From positions 62,001 to 126,000 of the forward strand of contig NZ_JADYVX010000019.1 in assembly GCF_020194175.1 (NCBI RefSeq): DNA of 64,000 bases, in the 5' to 3' direction. Position numbers and translations under genes: made by a program. Source of the DNA: Bradyrhizobium sp. BRP22 (GTDB taxonomy: Bacteria > Pseudomonadota > Alphaproteobacteria > Rhizobiales > Xanthobacteraceae). The notes beneath the pieces are model-generated. The model ran no database searches, had not been told where the DNA came from, and was given only the letters and a program-made list of their open reading frames with translations. Numbering within the stretch: position 1 is the first letter of the stretch; each line of letters starts with the position of its first letter. This document shows positions 1-13,635 of this stretch, in pieces.

Positions 1-1
1 G

Positions 2-1309
<1,308 letters not shown>

Positions 1310-1316
1310 TTTTGTG

Positions 1317-1338
1317 AAGGCGGCGGTGACGCCGCCTT
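1317..1338 (+). other. GNRA-tetraloop hairpin after rpoB
   Basis: A perfect 9-bp stem (1317-1325 with 1330-1338) closed by the tetraloop GTGA lies 8 bases after the rpoB stop. No T-run follows, so it is unlikely to be a strong intrinsic terminator. An mRNA processing or stability hairpin between rpoB and rpoC is more plausible. Confidence 0.5.
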
Positions 1339-1345
1339 CGCCACC

Positions 1346-1424
1346 GTCATCGTCCGCGGAGGCGGACGATCCAGTAACCGCGGCAGCGGTGATTACTGGA
1401 TGCCCCGCCTTCGCGGGGCATGAC
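1346..1424. repeat. Palindromic repeat, family A, copy 1 (rpoB-rpoC spacer)
   Basis: A 79-base composite palindrome. Outer GTCAT/ATGAC ends flank a left hairpin (1351-1357 with 1362-1368), an inverted ATCCAGTAA/TTACTGGAT pair (1369-1377 and 1393-1401) and a right hairpin TGCCCCGC-CTTC-GCGGGGCA. The same architecture and most of the same bases recur at 60414-60490, which shows it is a dispersed REP-like element. It is noncoding. In some frames it reads MPAFAGMT, which falsely extends neighbouring genes. Confidence 0.8.
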
Positions 1425-1471
1425 AGACAAGGGATGCATGGGCCGACGAAAGTCGGCAGACGGAGAAGACC

Positions 1472-5671
<4,200 letters not shown>

Positions 5672-5696
5672 GGCTCCGCAAAACTACGGTGCTCAC

Positions 5697-5726
5697 GAAA
5701 AGGCCGGCTTTTTTGCCGGCCTTTTT
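5697..5726 (+). terminator. Intrinsic terminator of rpoBC
   Basis: A 7-bp GC stem (5702-5708 with 5715-5721) with a loop of six T is followed by five T and preceded by an A-run. This is a textbook Rho-independent terminator 26 bases after the rpoC stop. The A-run means it could also work from the opposite side. Confidence 0.85.
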
Positions 5727-5851
5727 ACTGCTCTCCTTTTCTGTTGCGATGCACGAACCTGCTTTGTTCATCTTTCCTTCAGACAGAAAAGCGCTTCTGC
5801 TAAAGCGGCAGGGGCCGGGTGCTTCGTCCGCCCGGAAGATACGGAATCCAC

Positions 5852-7906
5852 ATGCTCGATCTTGCAATCGTTGGCGGCGGCCCCGGCGGGCTGATGAGTG
5901 CTTGGTACCTGAAGCGGAAGCTCGGCGACCTCTGCCGCGTCACCATTTTCGAGGCGTCGGATCGGCTCGGTGGCAAGATCGTCACGCGCAAATTCGATTC
6001 CGCGCCCGCGACCTACGAGGCCGGCGTCGCCGAGATCTACGATTATTCGATGACCGGCCCGGATCCGCTGCGCGAACTGATCCAGCATTTCGGCCTGCAG
6101 ACCATTCCGATGGATGCCGAGCAGGTCCAGCTCGATGGCGAACTGCTGAATGACGTGCCGGGCATGCGCCGCAAATATGGTGCGAAGACCGCCGCCGCGA
6201 TCGAGGCGTTCCGCCAGCGCTGCACCGAGATGATCTCGCCGGTCGAATATTACGAAGGCGTCGGCGCGCACGACAACGAACATCCCTGGACCCACAAGAC
6301 CTGTGAAGAGGTGCTCGACGAGGAGGTCGAGGACGCAACTGCCAAGCGCTTCTTCAAGGTGATGGCGCGCTCCGACATCGCGACCGAGAGCCACAACACC
6401 AACGGGCTCAATGCGCTCAAGAACTTCGTGATGGATATCGACGGCTATATCGGCCTGTACTCGATCCAGAACGGCAATGAGCAGTTGATCGAGTGCCTGC
6501 GCTCTGAAGTCGATGCCGACATCCAGCTCAATCATCGGGTGTTGAAAGTCGGCAAGGCGGGCAACGGCCGCTACCGCCTCAACATGATGAACGGGAAGGG
6601 GCCGGAGGCGCGTGACTTCGACCTCGTGCTGGTCTGCCTGCCGCATTCCTGGCTCGCCACGCTCGGCTGGGACGGCGAGGAATTGCGCCAGTCGATGGTC
6701 AAGCACATCGCCTATTTCGACCGGCCGGCGCACTATCTGCGCGTCTCGATCCTGTTCGATGAGCCGTTCTGGGGCGAGAAGATTGCCGGCTCCTGGTTCA
6801 TGTCGGAGGCGTTCGGCGGCTGCTGCGTCTACAACGAAGGCTCGCGCCATGATGTCGGCAGGCATGGCGTGCTGAACTGGCTGATTGCAGGGGCCGACGC
6901 GCTGGCCTTTGCCAATCTCAGCGACCAGGAACTGATCGATGCCGCGCTGAAATCGCTGCCGGCGTCCTTCGGCAATGCGCGCGCGCATTTCCTCGAGGGC
7001 AAGATCCATCGCTGGCTGAGTTCCGTGAACGCGCTGCCCGGCGGCCTGCCGGCGCGTGACGTCATGACCAACCATCGTCCCGAGCCGAAGGAACATCCCG
7101 GCATCGTCGTGGTCGGCGATTACCTGTTCGATTCCACCCTGAACGGCCTGCTCGATTCCTCCGATGCCGCAACCGACATCATCCTGACCGAGATGATCCG
7201 GCTGCGCCGCGCCCGCGCGCAGGCCGAGCGGCCGCTGTCGGACAAGATCGACCGCGAATATTTCGAGAATTATCGCGGGCTCGGCCCATACAGTGAGGCC
7301 TGGCGCCACTTCACCGATCCTGCACTGCTGATGGAGATGATCCAGATCGTCTGGGGCAGGGCGAAGGGCTACAAGCTCCTGGTTGCGGGGTCGGCGAGCG
7401 GCGAACTGGTCGGGGCGCTGCGCGAGCGCGGGGTCGATGCCTGGGGCGTCGAGAACAACCGCTTCATCCACGGCAAGACGCCGAAGGAGCTGAAGAAGTA
7501 CAACAAACTCGGTTCGGTTCTCGACCTGCCGTTCAAGGACAACGAATTCGACTTCGTATTCGAGACCAGCCTCTGCCATCTCGGCGGAAAGCAGGTGGTG
7601 CGCGCAGTGCGCCAATTGCGTCGCGTGGTCAAGACCGGCCTCGTGTTCGGCTCGGTGACCTCGGACCTCGCACCCGGTCTGATCGACCGCTATGATCTGT
7701 TGCGCGGGGTGAAGAAGCTCGCCACCTGGTGGGAATGGTCGGAGCTGTTCTTCGGCAACGGTTTTGATCTCGCCGCCCACCATCGCAACTGCACCGAAGC
7801 GTTGTGGAACGCGGCGCGCGCCGCCAACAAGGGACCCGGCTGTTGGTACGGCGATTCCGATGCCTTGCGTTATTCGTTCTTCGACAAGGTCGAGGACGAG
7901 GATTGA
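5852..7906 (+). CDS. FAD-dependent amine-oxidase-like protein fused to a SAM methyltransferase-like domain
   Basis: A 684-aa two-domain protein. Residues 1 to about 440 form an FAD/NAD(P)-binding amine oxidase/protoporphyrinogen-oxidase-like fold. The dinucleotide motif GGGPGGLMSAWYLK is at residues 8-21, EASDRLGGK follows, and the FAD-closing motif VVVGDYLFDSTLNGLLDS lies near residue 420. From about residue 500 a class I methyltransferase-like region begins: motif I is LLVAGSASGELVGAL (about 509-523) and the motif IV region is DLPFKDNEFDFVFETSL (about 558-574). The protein ends in acidic residues. ATG 5852 is preferred over the in-frame GTG 5819 because it sits directly before the Rossmann beta strand. 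The substrate is unknown. The fusion suggests that oxidation and methylation act on one compound. Confidence 0.85.
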   Translation: MLDLAIVGGGPGGLMSAWYLKRKLGDLCRVTIFEASDRLGGKIVTRKFDSAPATYEAGVAEIYDYSMTGPDPLRELIQHFGLQTIPMDAEQVQLDGELLNDVPGMRRKYGAKTAAAIEAFRQRCTEMISPVEYYEGVGAHDNEHPWTHKTCEEVLDEEVEDATAKRFFKVMARSDIATESHNTNGLNALKNFVMDIDGYIGLYSIQNGNEQLIECLRSEVDADIQLNHRVLKVGKAGNGRYRLNMMNGKGPEARDFDLVLVCLPHSWLATLGWDGEELRQSMVKHIAYFDRPAHYLRVSILFDEPFWGEKIAGSWFMSEAFGGCCVYNEGSRHDVGRHGVLNWLIAGADALAFANLSDQELIDAALKSLPASFGNARAHFLEGKIHRWLSSVNALPGGLPARDVMTNHRPEPKEHPGIVVVGDYLFDSTLNGLLDSSDAATDIILTEMIRLRRARAQAERPLSDKIDREYFENYRGLGPYSEAWRHFTDPALLMEMIQIVWGRAKGYKLLVAGSASGELVGALRERGVDAWGVENNRFIHGKTPKELKKYNKLGSVLDLPFKDNEFDFVFETSLCHLGGKQVVRAVRQLRRVVKTGLVFGSVTSDLAPGLIDRYDLLRGVKKLATWWEWSELFFGNGFDLAAHHRNCTEALWNAARAANKGPGCWYGDSDALRYSFFDKVEDED

Positions 7907-7916
7907 CCCAAGGATT

Positions 7917-7933
7917 GGCTGGTTTAACCAGCC
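7917..7933. other. Perfect 17-bp dyad
   Basis: GGCTGGTT-T-AACCAGCC, a perfect inverted repeat beginning 11 bases after the stop of the FAD/methyltransferase gene. No T-tract follows. It could be the stem of a weak terminator or a protein-binding site upstream of the ABC transporter gene. Confidence 0.4.
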
Positions 7934-8045
7934 GGTTCAATTGCTTTGCCCAATCTTCCCTGATCGCGTAGAGTCGTTGCGATAGCGCCGATCGCTGTCG
8001 CTCTCGATTTGCGGTCATGCCGGCCGTGCAGTATCGGTTGGGTTC

Positions 8046-10073
8046 ATGGCATCGAAGCCCCCTTCACCTGACGGTCACAATCCCGTTGCGACGGAAGAAC
8101 TCGAGCTGAAAAAGAAGCTCGGGGCCAATGCCGAGCGCCCTGCATCCGGTCCCGGCAGCAAGCCTTCGTCGGCATCAGCGCCTCCCGATGATGATGACGA
8201 AGGGGACGACGAGAACGACGTCGAGCTCGATGACGATGATGAGGACGAGGACCTCGTCGTCTTCACCGCCAAGGAAGCCGCCGGCGCGCTCGCCACGATC
8301 TACGGCTTCGTCAAGCCGTATCTCGCCAGCTACAAGCGGATGCTGGTCTTCGTCAGCTTCGGCATCGTGGTCGAGACGTTGTTCAACGTCATCATGCCGC
8401 TCAGCCTGAAGTTTCTGATCGATGACGCGCTCGGCGAGGAGGACTTCCAGGCGCTCTACAAGATCCTCGGCGTGCTCGCCGCCGCCGGCATCATCACGTC
8501 CATCATCGCGGTCTGGTACGAACGCTGGGACGCGCGGCTTGCCGCCTGCATCATTTCCGACGTGCGGACCAAACTGTTCGAGCACGTCCAGAACCTGCCA
8601 TCGGCCTATTTCGCCCGCACCAAGCGCGGCGAGATCCTGTCGCGCTTCTCGATCGACCTTTCGGCCTTCGAGGGGTCGGTCAAGAGCTTCGCCAACAGCG
8701 CCGCGCTGCCGTTCCTGGAGCTGATCGCCGGCATCATCCTGATGCTGTTCCTGAGCTGGCAGCTCGCCGCGGTCGCGCTGCTGGTGTTTCCGATCACCCT
8801 GATCGGGCCGCGGATCCTGACCCCGAAGGCGGTGCAGGCCAACTACGAGCAGAAGCTGAACGAGGCCGCGCTGCTCGGCACCGTGCAGGAGAATGTCGCG
8901 GCCCAAGCCGTGGTGAAGGCGTTCAACCTGCAGCGCCGTGCGCTCGGCTGGTTCACGATGCGCAACAACGACGTGCGGTTGAAGGCGGCATCCGCGATGT
9001 TCCTGTCGACGATGGTGGAGCGCACCGTCACCATCGCGGTGCTGCTGTTGCACCTCGTGGTGCTCGCGATCGGCGCCTATCTCGCCACCAAGGGCCAGAT
9101 CACCATCGGCACCTTCGTCACCTTCGAGAGCGCATTCTGGGAGGTGTCCTACAATATCGCGCACCTGATGCATTTCATCCCGGTGTCGATCCAGTCGGCG
9201 GCGGCGGTGCGACACATTCAGGAACTGCTGGATGAGCCGACGCGCGGCGCCGACCGGCCGGGCGCCCCGGACCTGCCGCGTATCACCAATGACATCACCT
9301 TCGAGCGCGTGACGTTTCAGTACGAGGGCAGCCAGGCGCCGGTGCTGGATAATTTCAGCCTCAAGCTCAAGGTCGGCCAGCGCATCGCGATCGTCGGCCC
9401 CTCGGGCTCCGGCAAGAGCACGCTGCTCAATCTGATCCTGCGGCTTTACGTGCCCGACGAGGGCAGGGTCACCATCGACGGCGTCGATATCCGCAGGGTG
9501 ACGCGCGAATCGCTCAGGCGGAGCATGGCGGTGGTGTTCCAGGAGAACATGCTGTTCAACATGTCGATCCGGGAGAACATCCGGCTCGGCAAGGAAGGTG
9601 CGAGCGACGAGGAAGTCGTGGACGCCGCGCGGAAAGCGGAGATCCATCGCTTCATCATGAGCCTGCCGCAGAAATACGACACTGTGGTCGGCGAGCGCGG
9701 CGATACGCTGTCAGGCGGCCAGCGCCAGCGCATCGCGATCGCCCGCGCCATCATTCGTAATCCAGCCGTGCTGCTGCTCGACGAAGCCACCTCGGCCCTC
9801 GACCAGACCACGGAGGCCGCGATCAACCGCACGCTGTTCAGGGTTGCCGCGGGCCGCACCATGATCTGGTCGACGCACCGGCTGACGTCGGTGGTCGACA
9901 TGGACGAGATCATCGTGATCTCCGGCGGCAAGGCGATCGAGCGCGGCACCCACGCCGAGTTGCTCGCGGCCAATGGCGTCTACCGCAAGCTCTGGGACGA
10001 TCAGGGCCATCTGGCGTACAATGCTGCCCCGCAGCCCGATGAAGACGACGAAGATGACGACGAGGACGAGTGA
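8046..10073 (+). CDS. ABC transporter half-transporter (fused permease and ATPase) with polyacidic ends
   Basis: A 675-aa exporter-type ABC protein that should work as a dimer in the inner membrane. A six-helix transmembrane domain spans roughly residues 85-370, and the nucleotide-binding domain about 405-650. It has Walker A GPSGSGKST, Q-loop FQENMLF, signature LSGGQRQR, Walker B VLLLDEATSALD and H-loop STHRL, so it looks catalytically complete. Both termini are odd: residues 48-69 are 18/22 Asp or Glu, and the last 11 residues are all Asp or Glu. It follows the FAD/methyltransferase gene by 139 bases on the same strand. It resembles the MsbA/lipid-exporter subfamily in general layout, but the substrate cannot be read from sequence. 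Confidence 0.92.
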   Translation: MASKPPSPDGHNPVATEELELKKKLGANAERPASGPGSKPSSASAPPDDDDEGDDENDVELDDDDEDEDLVVFTAKEAAGALATIYGFVKPYLASYKRMLVFVSFGIVVETLFNVIMPLSLKFLIDDALGEEDFQALYKILGVLAAAGIITSIIAVWYERWDARLAACIISDVRTKLFEHVQNLPSAYFARTKRGEILSRFSIDLSAFEGSVKSFANSAALPFLELIAGIILMLFLSWQLAAVALLVFPITLIGPRILTPKAVQANYEQKLNEAALLGTVQENVAAQAVVKAFNLQRRALGWFTMRNNDVRLKAASAMFLSTMVERTVTIAVLLLHLVVLAIGAYLATKGQITIGTFVTFESAFWEVSYNIAHLMHFIPVSIQSAAAVRHIQELLDEPTRGADRPGAPDLPRITNDITFERVTFQYEGSQAPVLDNFSLKLKVGQRIAIVGPSGSGKSTLLNLILRLYVPDEGRVTIDGVDIRRVTRESLRRSMAVVFQENMLFNMSIRENIRLGKEGASDEEVVDAARKAEIHRFIMSLPQKYDTVVGERGDTLSGGQRQRIAIARAIIRNPAVLLLDEATSALDQTTEAAINRTLFRVAAGRTMIWSTHRLTSVVDMDEIIVISGGKAIERGTHAELLAANGVYRKLWDDQGHLAYNAAPQPDEDDEDDDEDE

Positions 10074-10077
10074 TCGC

Positions 10078-11256
10078 TCAGTTTGACGTGGCGATCGGGC
10101 CTTGCCGCGCTGGACGCAGCGCGCCGGCGGTGGAATAGCGGACCCCTTGCGCGAAGCGGACCACGAAGCGGCCCCAACGTCCGGCGCGCCAGGTCAGGCC
10201 ATGATCGACCGACAGCGAGCGAAGGTGGTAGGCCTTGGCAAGCGATCGTGCTTCGCAGGCCTGCTTGACCGGATCGTCGTAGAACGCCTGGATCTTCCGC
10301 ACATCCATGCCGTCGCTTGAGAGCCACGCCGGGATGTGGACGTTGCACAGCCGTTCGACGTCGGTGAACACCTTGTTGGTGCCAGTGCCGGCCGCGGGAC
10401 AGGACGTCGAGAAAGCGTCGCCGACCAGGACGATGCCGGGCTGCAGATATCCCTCGGTGACGCAGAGGTCGGCGGGCCTGATCTTGACCGGTCCGGAGAC
10501 GATGAAGCCTCCGGTCATGCGGGCAAGCCCCGGCATCGTGGCGAGCATGGTCGCTTCCGGCGCCTGCCTGAACTGCTGCAGCCACGGGTCGGTCATGTCG
10601 CGGTAGACCATGAAATTGGCGCGCATCGTTCCGCCGACCGGGAACAGCGAAAGATAGGCCATCCGCGCGCTCGGCCGGCCCGGCCAATAAGTTAGCGCGG
10701 GAAAATCGAACGTCTTACGCCCGGCGGGCACGACATCGAAGCCCAAGGTGATCGAGTGACACGCGCTGATGATGCGGCGCTGCATGCCGAGCGTGTGGCG
10801 CAATCCGGTGTTCAGGCCGTTGGCGAGCACAACAAGACGCGCCGAAATTTCCTCGCCGTTCGACAGCACGATCTTTTGCCGGTCGGCGCTGTTCGAAACG
10901 GCGTAGGCCTTGGCATGGATGATCTCGACATCGCCGGCAATCTGCGCGCGCATGGTGTTGACCAGCGTGTTGTAGAGGATGCCGTGCTGATCGCTGGGCT
11001 TCTTGGCGACGACGTAGCCGAACCGCGCCTCCCACACTTGGCCATCCAGCGTCGTGGCGCGCAGCGTCTGCTCGGCAAGGCCGGTCTTGCGCAAGAGTTC
11101 GAGTTGATCGCCGCCGATCTTCTCGCAGCGCAGCTCGGGTGGGTAGCTCGCATGCGGATCGATCAGGCACGCCGAAATGCCCGCGCGTCCGAGCATCGCC
11201 GCAGCGGTCGAGCCGGCGAGCCCGCCGCCGACGATGGCAACATCCGTATAGCGCAT
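10078..11256 (-). CDS. FAD-dependent monooxygenase/oxidoreductase (class A flavoprotein type)
   Basis: A 392-aa flavoprotein. The N-terminal FAD motif VAIVGGGLAGSTAAAMLGRAG starts at about residue 6. The second FAD-contact motif GDAFSTSCPAAGTGTNK lies near residue 280, as in UbiH/PHBH and geranylgeranyl-reductase-like hydroxylases. The longer frame begins at 11376, but ATG 11256 places the start immediately before the Rossmann strand. The gene converges with the ABC gene, with only 4 bases between the two stop codons, and diverges from the GNAT gene at 11412. A hydroxylase or oxidase role on a lipid or aromatic substrate is likely by family; the actual substrate is unknown. Confidence 0.85.
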   Translation of the reverse strand: MRYTDVAIVGGGLAGSTAAAMLGRAGISACLIDPHASYPPELRCEKIGGDQLELLRKTGLAEQTLRATTLDGQVWEARFGYVVAKKPSDQHGILYNTLVNTMRAQIAGDVEIIHAKAYAVSNSADRQKIVLSNGEEISARLVVLANGLNTGLRHTLGMQRRIISACHSITLGFDVVPAGRKTFDFPALTYWPGRPSARMAYLSLFPVGGTMRANFMVYRDMTDPWLQQFRQAPEATMLATMPGLARMTGGFIVSGPVKIRPADLCVTEGYLQPGIVLVGDAFSTSCPAAGTGTNKVFTDVERLCNVHIPAWLSSDGMDVRKIQAFYDDPVKQACEARSLAKAYHLRSLSVDHGLTWRAGRWGRFVVRFAQGVRYSTAGALRPARQGPIATSN

Positions 11257-11411
11257 GGGCCTTGCCTCTGATCGCAAGCCACCATGCATGGCCGAGAATG
11301 GCAAAGGAACCCTGAACCGGTGCTTCACAATCAGGTCAGCCCCGTGTCGGCTTAATTGAAAAGCAATGTCCCGCAAACACGATCGGGAACGGTCGAAGAG
11401 CGCATATTTCG

Positions 11412-12608
11412 ATGATCACGGTAACGATTGATTCACCCAGCCTGGACATCGCCCCGCAATGGGACGAACTGGTGCGGCGCGCGTCGTCGAACGTATTCAT
11501 GAATCCGGCCGCGCTTGCGGCGGCCGTCGCGACCGACTTTGCCAAATTACGCGTGCTGCTCGCCTGGGAGCAGGGCGCTTCGCAGCGAAGGCTTGCAGGC
11601 ATCTGGGCGTTGCAGGTGCGGCGAGCCGTGCCGCTTTGGCCAAAGGTGTCCGAAGCGCTGCCCTACAATTACGCCTTCCTTTCCAGTCCCGTCGTCGACC
11701 CGGCTTTCGCCGATCAGGTCATTCCAGCGTTCCTCGCGGCCATCGAACAAGACCCGATGCTGCCTGACGTCCTCAGCCTCACCGCGTTCGACGCGGAATG
11801 CCCGAGCTACGCGGCCATGTCGAAATGGCTCGCCGCGCGCGGCATCGAACCGTTGATCGTTGCAAGGAGCAGCCGACCTTTCGTGACGAAAGAATTCGGC
11901 GTAAAGCGCAGCGGCTCGACCCGCAAAAAGCTGCGTCAGGACTGGAACAGATTGGCGGCGCTTGGCTCCGTCGAGGTCGTCAACGACCGGTCACCCGCCG
12001 CCGTCCGCCAGGCGTTCGAGATATTTCTGGCAATGGAGAAGGCAAGCTGGAAGGGGGAGCGGGGCACGGCAGTGCTATCGGATGCCGGTGATGCCGCCTT
12101 CACCAGGCAGCTGGTGCAGAATCTGGCGGATCGGCAGGCCTGCTCGGTCGCCCTGCTGCAGGTGAATGGCGAGGTGGCCGCGGCGCAGGTGCTGATGTAT
12201 GGCGGCTCGACCGCCTATACTTGGAAGACCGCATACGATGCGCAGTTCGCGCGGTATTCGCCCGGGCATCTGCTCGTCGACAAGGTGACCGATCATCTGC
12301 TCGCGCAGGACGACATCGAGGCGATCAATTCCTGTGCCGCGGAAGACAGTTTCATGGCCCAGCTTTGGGCCGGCCGCCGCGCCATGCTCGATATGCTCTT
12401 TGACGTCAGGGGAACGAGGTCGCTGGGCTTCCGGATGGAAGCGGGCCGGCTGCTCGGCTACCATTTCCTGCGGGGCGTACGGCATCGCTTCCGGGAGCGT
12501 CGTCCGGCGGCGTCGGCCAGCAAGGCGCCGCAGGGCACCGCGGCCAAGCCGCAAAAAGAAGCCGCCGCCGCGTTGCGCGCGCCGGCAAAGGCCGAAGTCG
12601 GCCGTTGA
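11412..12608 (+). CDS. FemAB/CelD-like GNAT-family acyltransferase
   Basis: A 398-aa protein of the GNAT-like type (Acetyltransf_6/BioF2-like, often called CelD). The N-terminal half has the weakly conserved GNAT fold. The second half carries KASWKGERGTAV and a core strand region SVALLQVNGEVAAAQVLMYG followed by YTWKTAYD and the SPGHLL segment typical of the family. The C-terminal 45 residues are Ala/Lys/Pro-rich and probably disordered. It diverges from the flavin monooxygenase gene across 155 bases. Family members transfer acyl or aminoacyl groups to polysaccharides, peptides or lipids. The acceptor here is not known. Confidence 0.8.
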   Translation: MITVTIDSPSLDIAPQWDELVRRASSNVFMNPAALAAAVATDFAKLRVLLAWEQGASQRRLAGIWALQVRRAVPLWPKVSEALPYNYAFLSSPVVDPAFADQVIPAFLAAIEQDPMLPDVLSLTAFDAECPSYAAMSKWLAARGIEPLIVARSSRPFVTKEFGVKRSGSTRKKLRQDWNRLAALGSVEVVNDRSPAAVRQAFEIFLAMEKASWKGERGTAVLSDAGDAAFTRQLVQNLADRQACSVALLQVNGEVAAAQVLMYGGSTAYTWKTAYDAQFARYSPGHLLVDKVTDHLLAQDDIEAINSCAAEDSFMAQLWAGRRAMLDMLFDVRGTRSLGFRMEAGRLLGYHFLRGVRHRFRERRPAASASKAPQGTAAKPQKEAAAALRAPAKAEVGR

Positions 12609-13248
12609 GCGGGCGTGCGCCAACCGGGTCTGCACGAATCGCTCGACGTTGAACGCTGCCGCCCAGTTTCTCGATCTGAATATTTGCCCGGGTAAAAATA
12701 GTCAACCGACTCAGCCTGGACGAAGAGGGGGCTGCAGGCCCGTGATTTCATTCGCGCTGACTGCGCGAAAATGCCAAATGTACAGGCGGCAGAAGCGTTT
12801 CTCGTATTGCCGTTTTGCTTGACTTCACTATCTACCGCTTATACAAGGCGCGCACTTAACGACAGGCGGTGAGCTACGCCAGCGTCGGAACGGAACACCC
12901 TGTCAGACCTACCGGGACTGAGGCGGGCACCAACCTCGACGAATGCCGCTCAAACGCTGTCGATGATAGCTAGGCAATGCCAGGACGATTTTTGTTCTCT
13001 TGAGCGCGTTCTCTTGAGAGTAAACTCGGATGCATGACCTCGGTTCTCAACCGAACAGCGAATGCTGATCGGCCGTAATCGCGGTCCTCTGTGGCGTCGA
13101 AGCGCTTTCCGCTCAGCAACGAGTGGTAGGCGCGATTTCGTTTTGCGCGAATGGTTTTCGTGCGAGGTGGCCGGACGGGCGGCTCGTTCCCGAGAAGAAT
13201 TTGCGGAGCCAGTGAGGTTCCGCGCGAACTTGAAGGGTGAAGGCTGAC
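12609..13248 (+). other. 640-bp gene-free region and long leader ahead of rpsL
   Basis: No convincing coding frame on either strand. A promoter-like element lies at 12815-12844. The roughly 400 bases from there to the rpsL start would be an unusually long 5' leader, containing the near-repeated TTCTCTTGAG (about 12993-13018). No known riboswitch or tRNA could be recognised. Confidence 0.5.
12815..12844 (+). promoter_or_regulatory. Candidate promoter of the rpsL (str) operon
   Basis: TTGCTT (12815-12820), an 18-base spacer and TTATAC (12839-12844) fit a housekeeping sigma factor. An overlapping TTGACT at 12819 has too short a spacer (14). This is the only good promoter match between the GNAT gene and rpsL, and a promoter is needed here because the insertion has separated rpsL from rpoC. 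Confidence 0.45.
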
Positions 13249-13620
13249 ATGCCGACGATCAACCAGCTGATCGCAAATCCACGGGCAGTGCAGAAGTCGC
13301 GCAAGAAGGTGCCGGCGCTGCAGCAGTCGCCGCAGAAGCGCGGCGTGTGCACGCGCGTCTACACGACGACTCCGAAGAAGCCGAACTCGGCGCTTCGCAA
13401 GGTCGCCAAGGTGCGTCTGACCAACGGGTTCGAGGTGATCGGCTACATCCCGGGTGAGGGTCATAACCTGCAGGAACACTCGGTGGTCATGATCCGCGGC
13501 GGCCGCGTCAAGGACCTGCCGGGCGTGCGCTACCATATCCTCCGCGGCGTGCTGGATACCCAGGGCGTCAAGAACCGTAAGCAGCGCCGTTCGAAGTACG
13601 GCGCCAAGCGTCCGAAGTAA
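13249..13620 (+). CDS. rpsL: 30S ribosomal protein S12
   Basis: A 123-aa decoding-centre protein. Start ATG 13249 (MPTINQLIANPR) is chosen over an upstream in-frame codon at 13237 because it gives the family N-terminus and has GAAGG upstream. The lysines equivalent to E. coli K43 (TPKKPNSALRK) and K88 (RVKDLPGVRYH) are both present, so no streptomycin-resistance substitution is seen there. The aspartate after K88, the site methylthiolated by RimO in other bacteria, is conserved. It is the first gene of the str block and lies 15 bases ahead of rpsG. Confidence 0.98.
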   Translation: MPTINQLIANPRAVQKSRKKVPALQQSPQKRGVCTRVYTTTPKKPNSALRKVAKVRLTNGFEVIGYIPGEGHNLQEHSVVMIRGGRVKDLPGVRYHILRGVLDTQGVKNRKQRRSKYGAKRPK

Positions 13621-13635
13621 GCGGGAACAGGTAAG

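Noticed and set aside
5768..7783. 671-codon minus-strand frame opposite the FAD/methyltransferase gene
   Set aside because: The plus-strand gene has clear FAD and methyltransferase motifs. The opposite frame has the typical shadow composition.
12609..13248. Possible tRNA or small gene in the rpsL upstream gap
   Set aside because: No cloverleaf with a T-loop GTTCRA and CCA-end could be drawn, and no frame with a ribosome-binding site and family-like protein was found.
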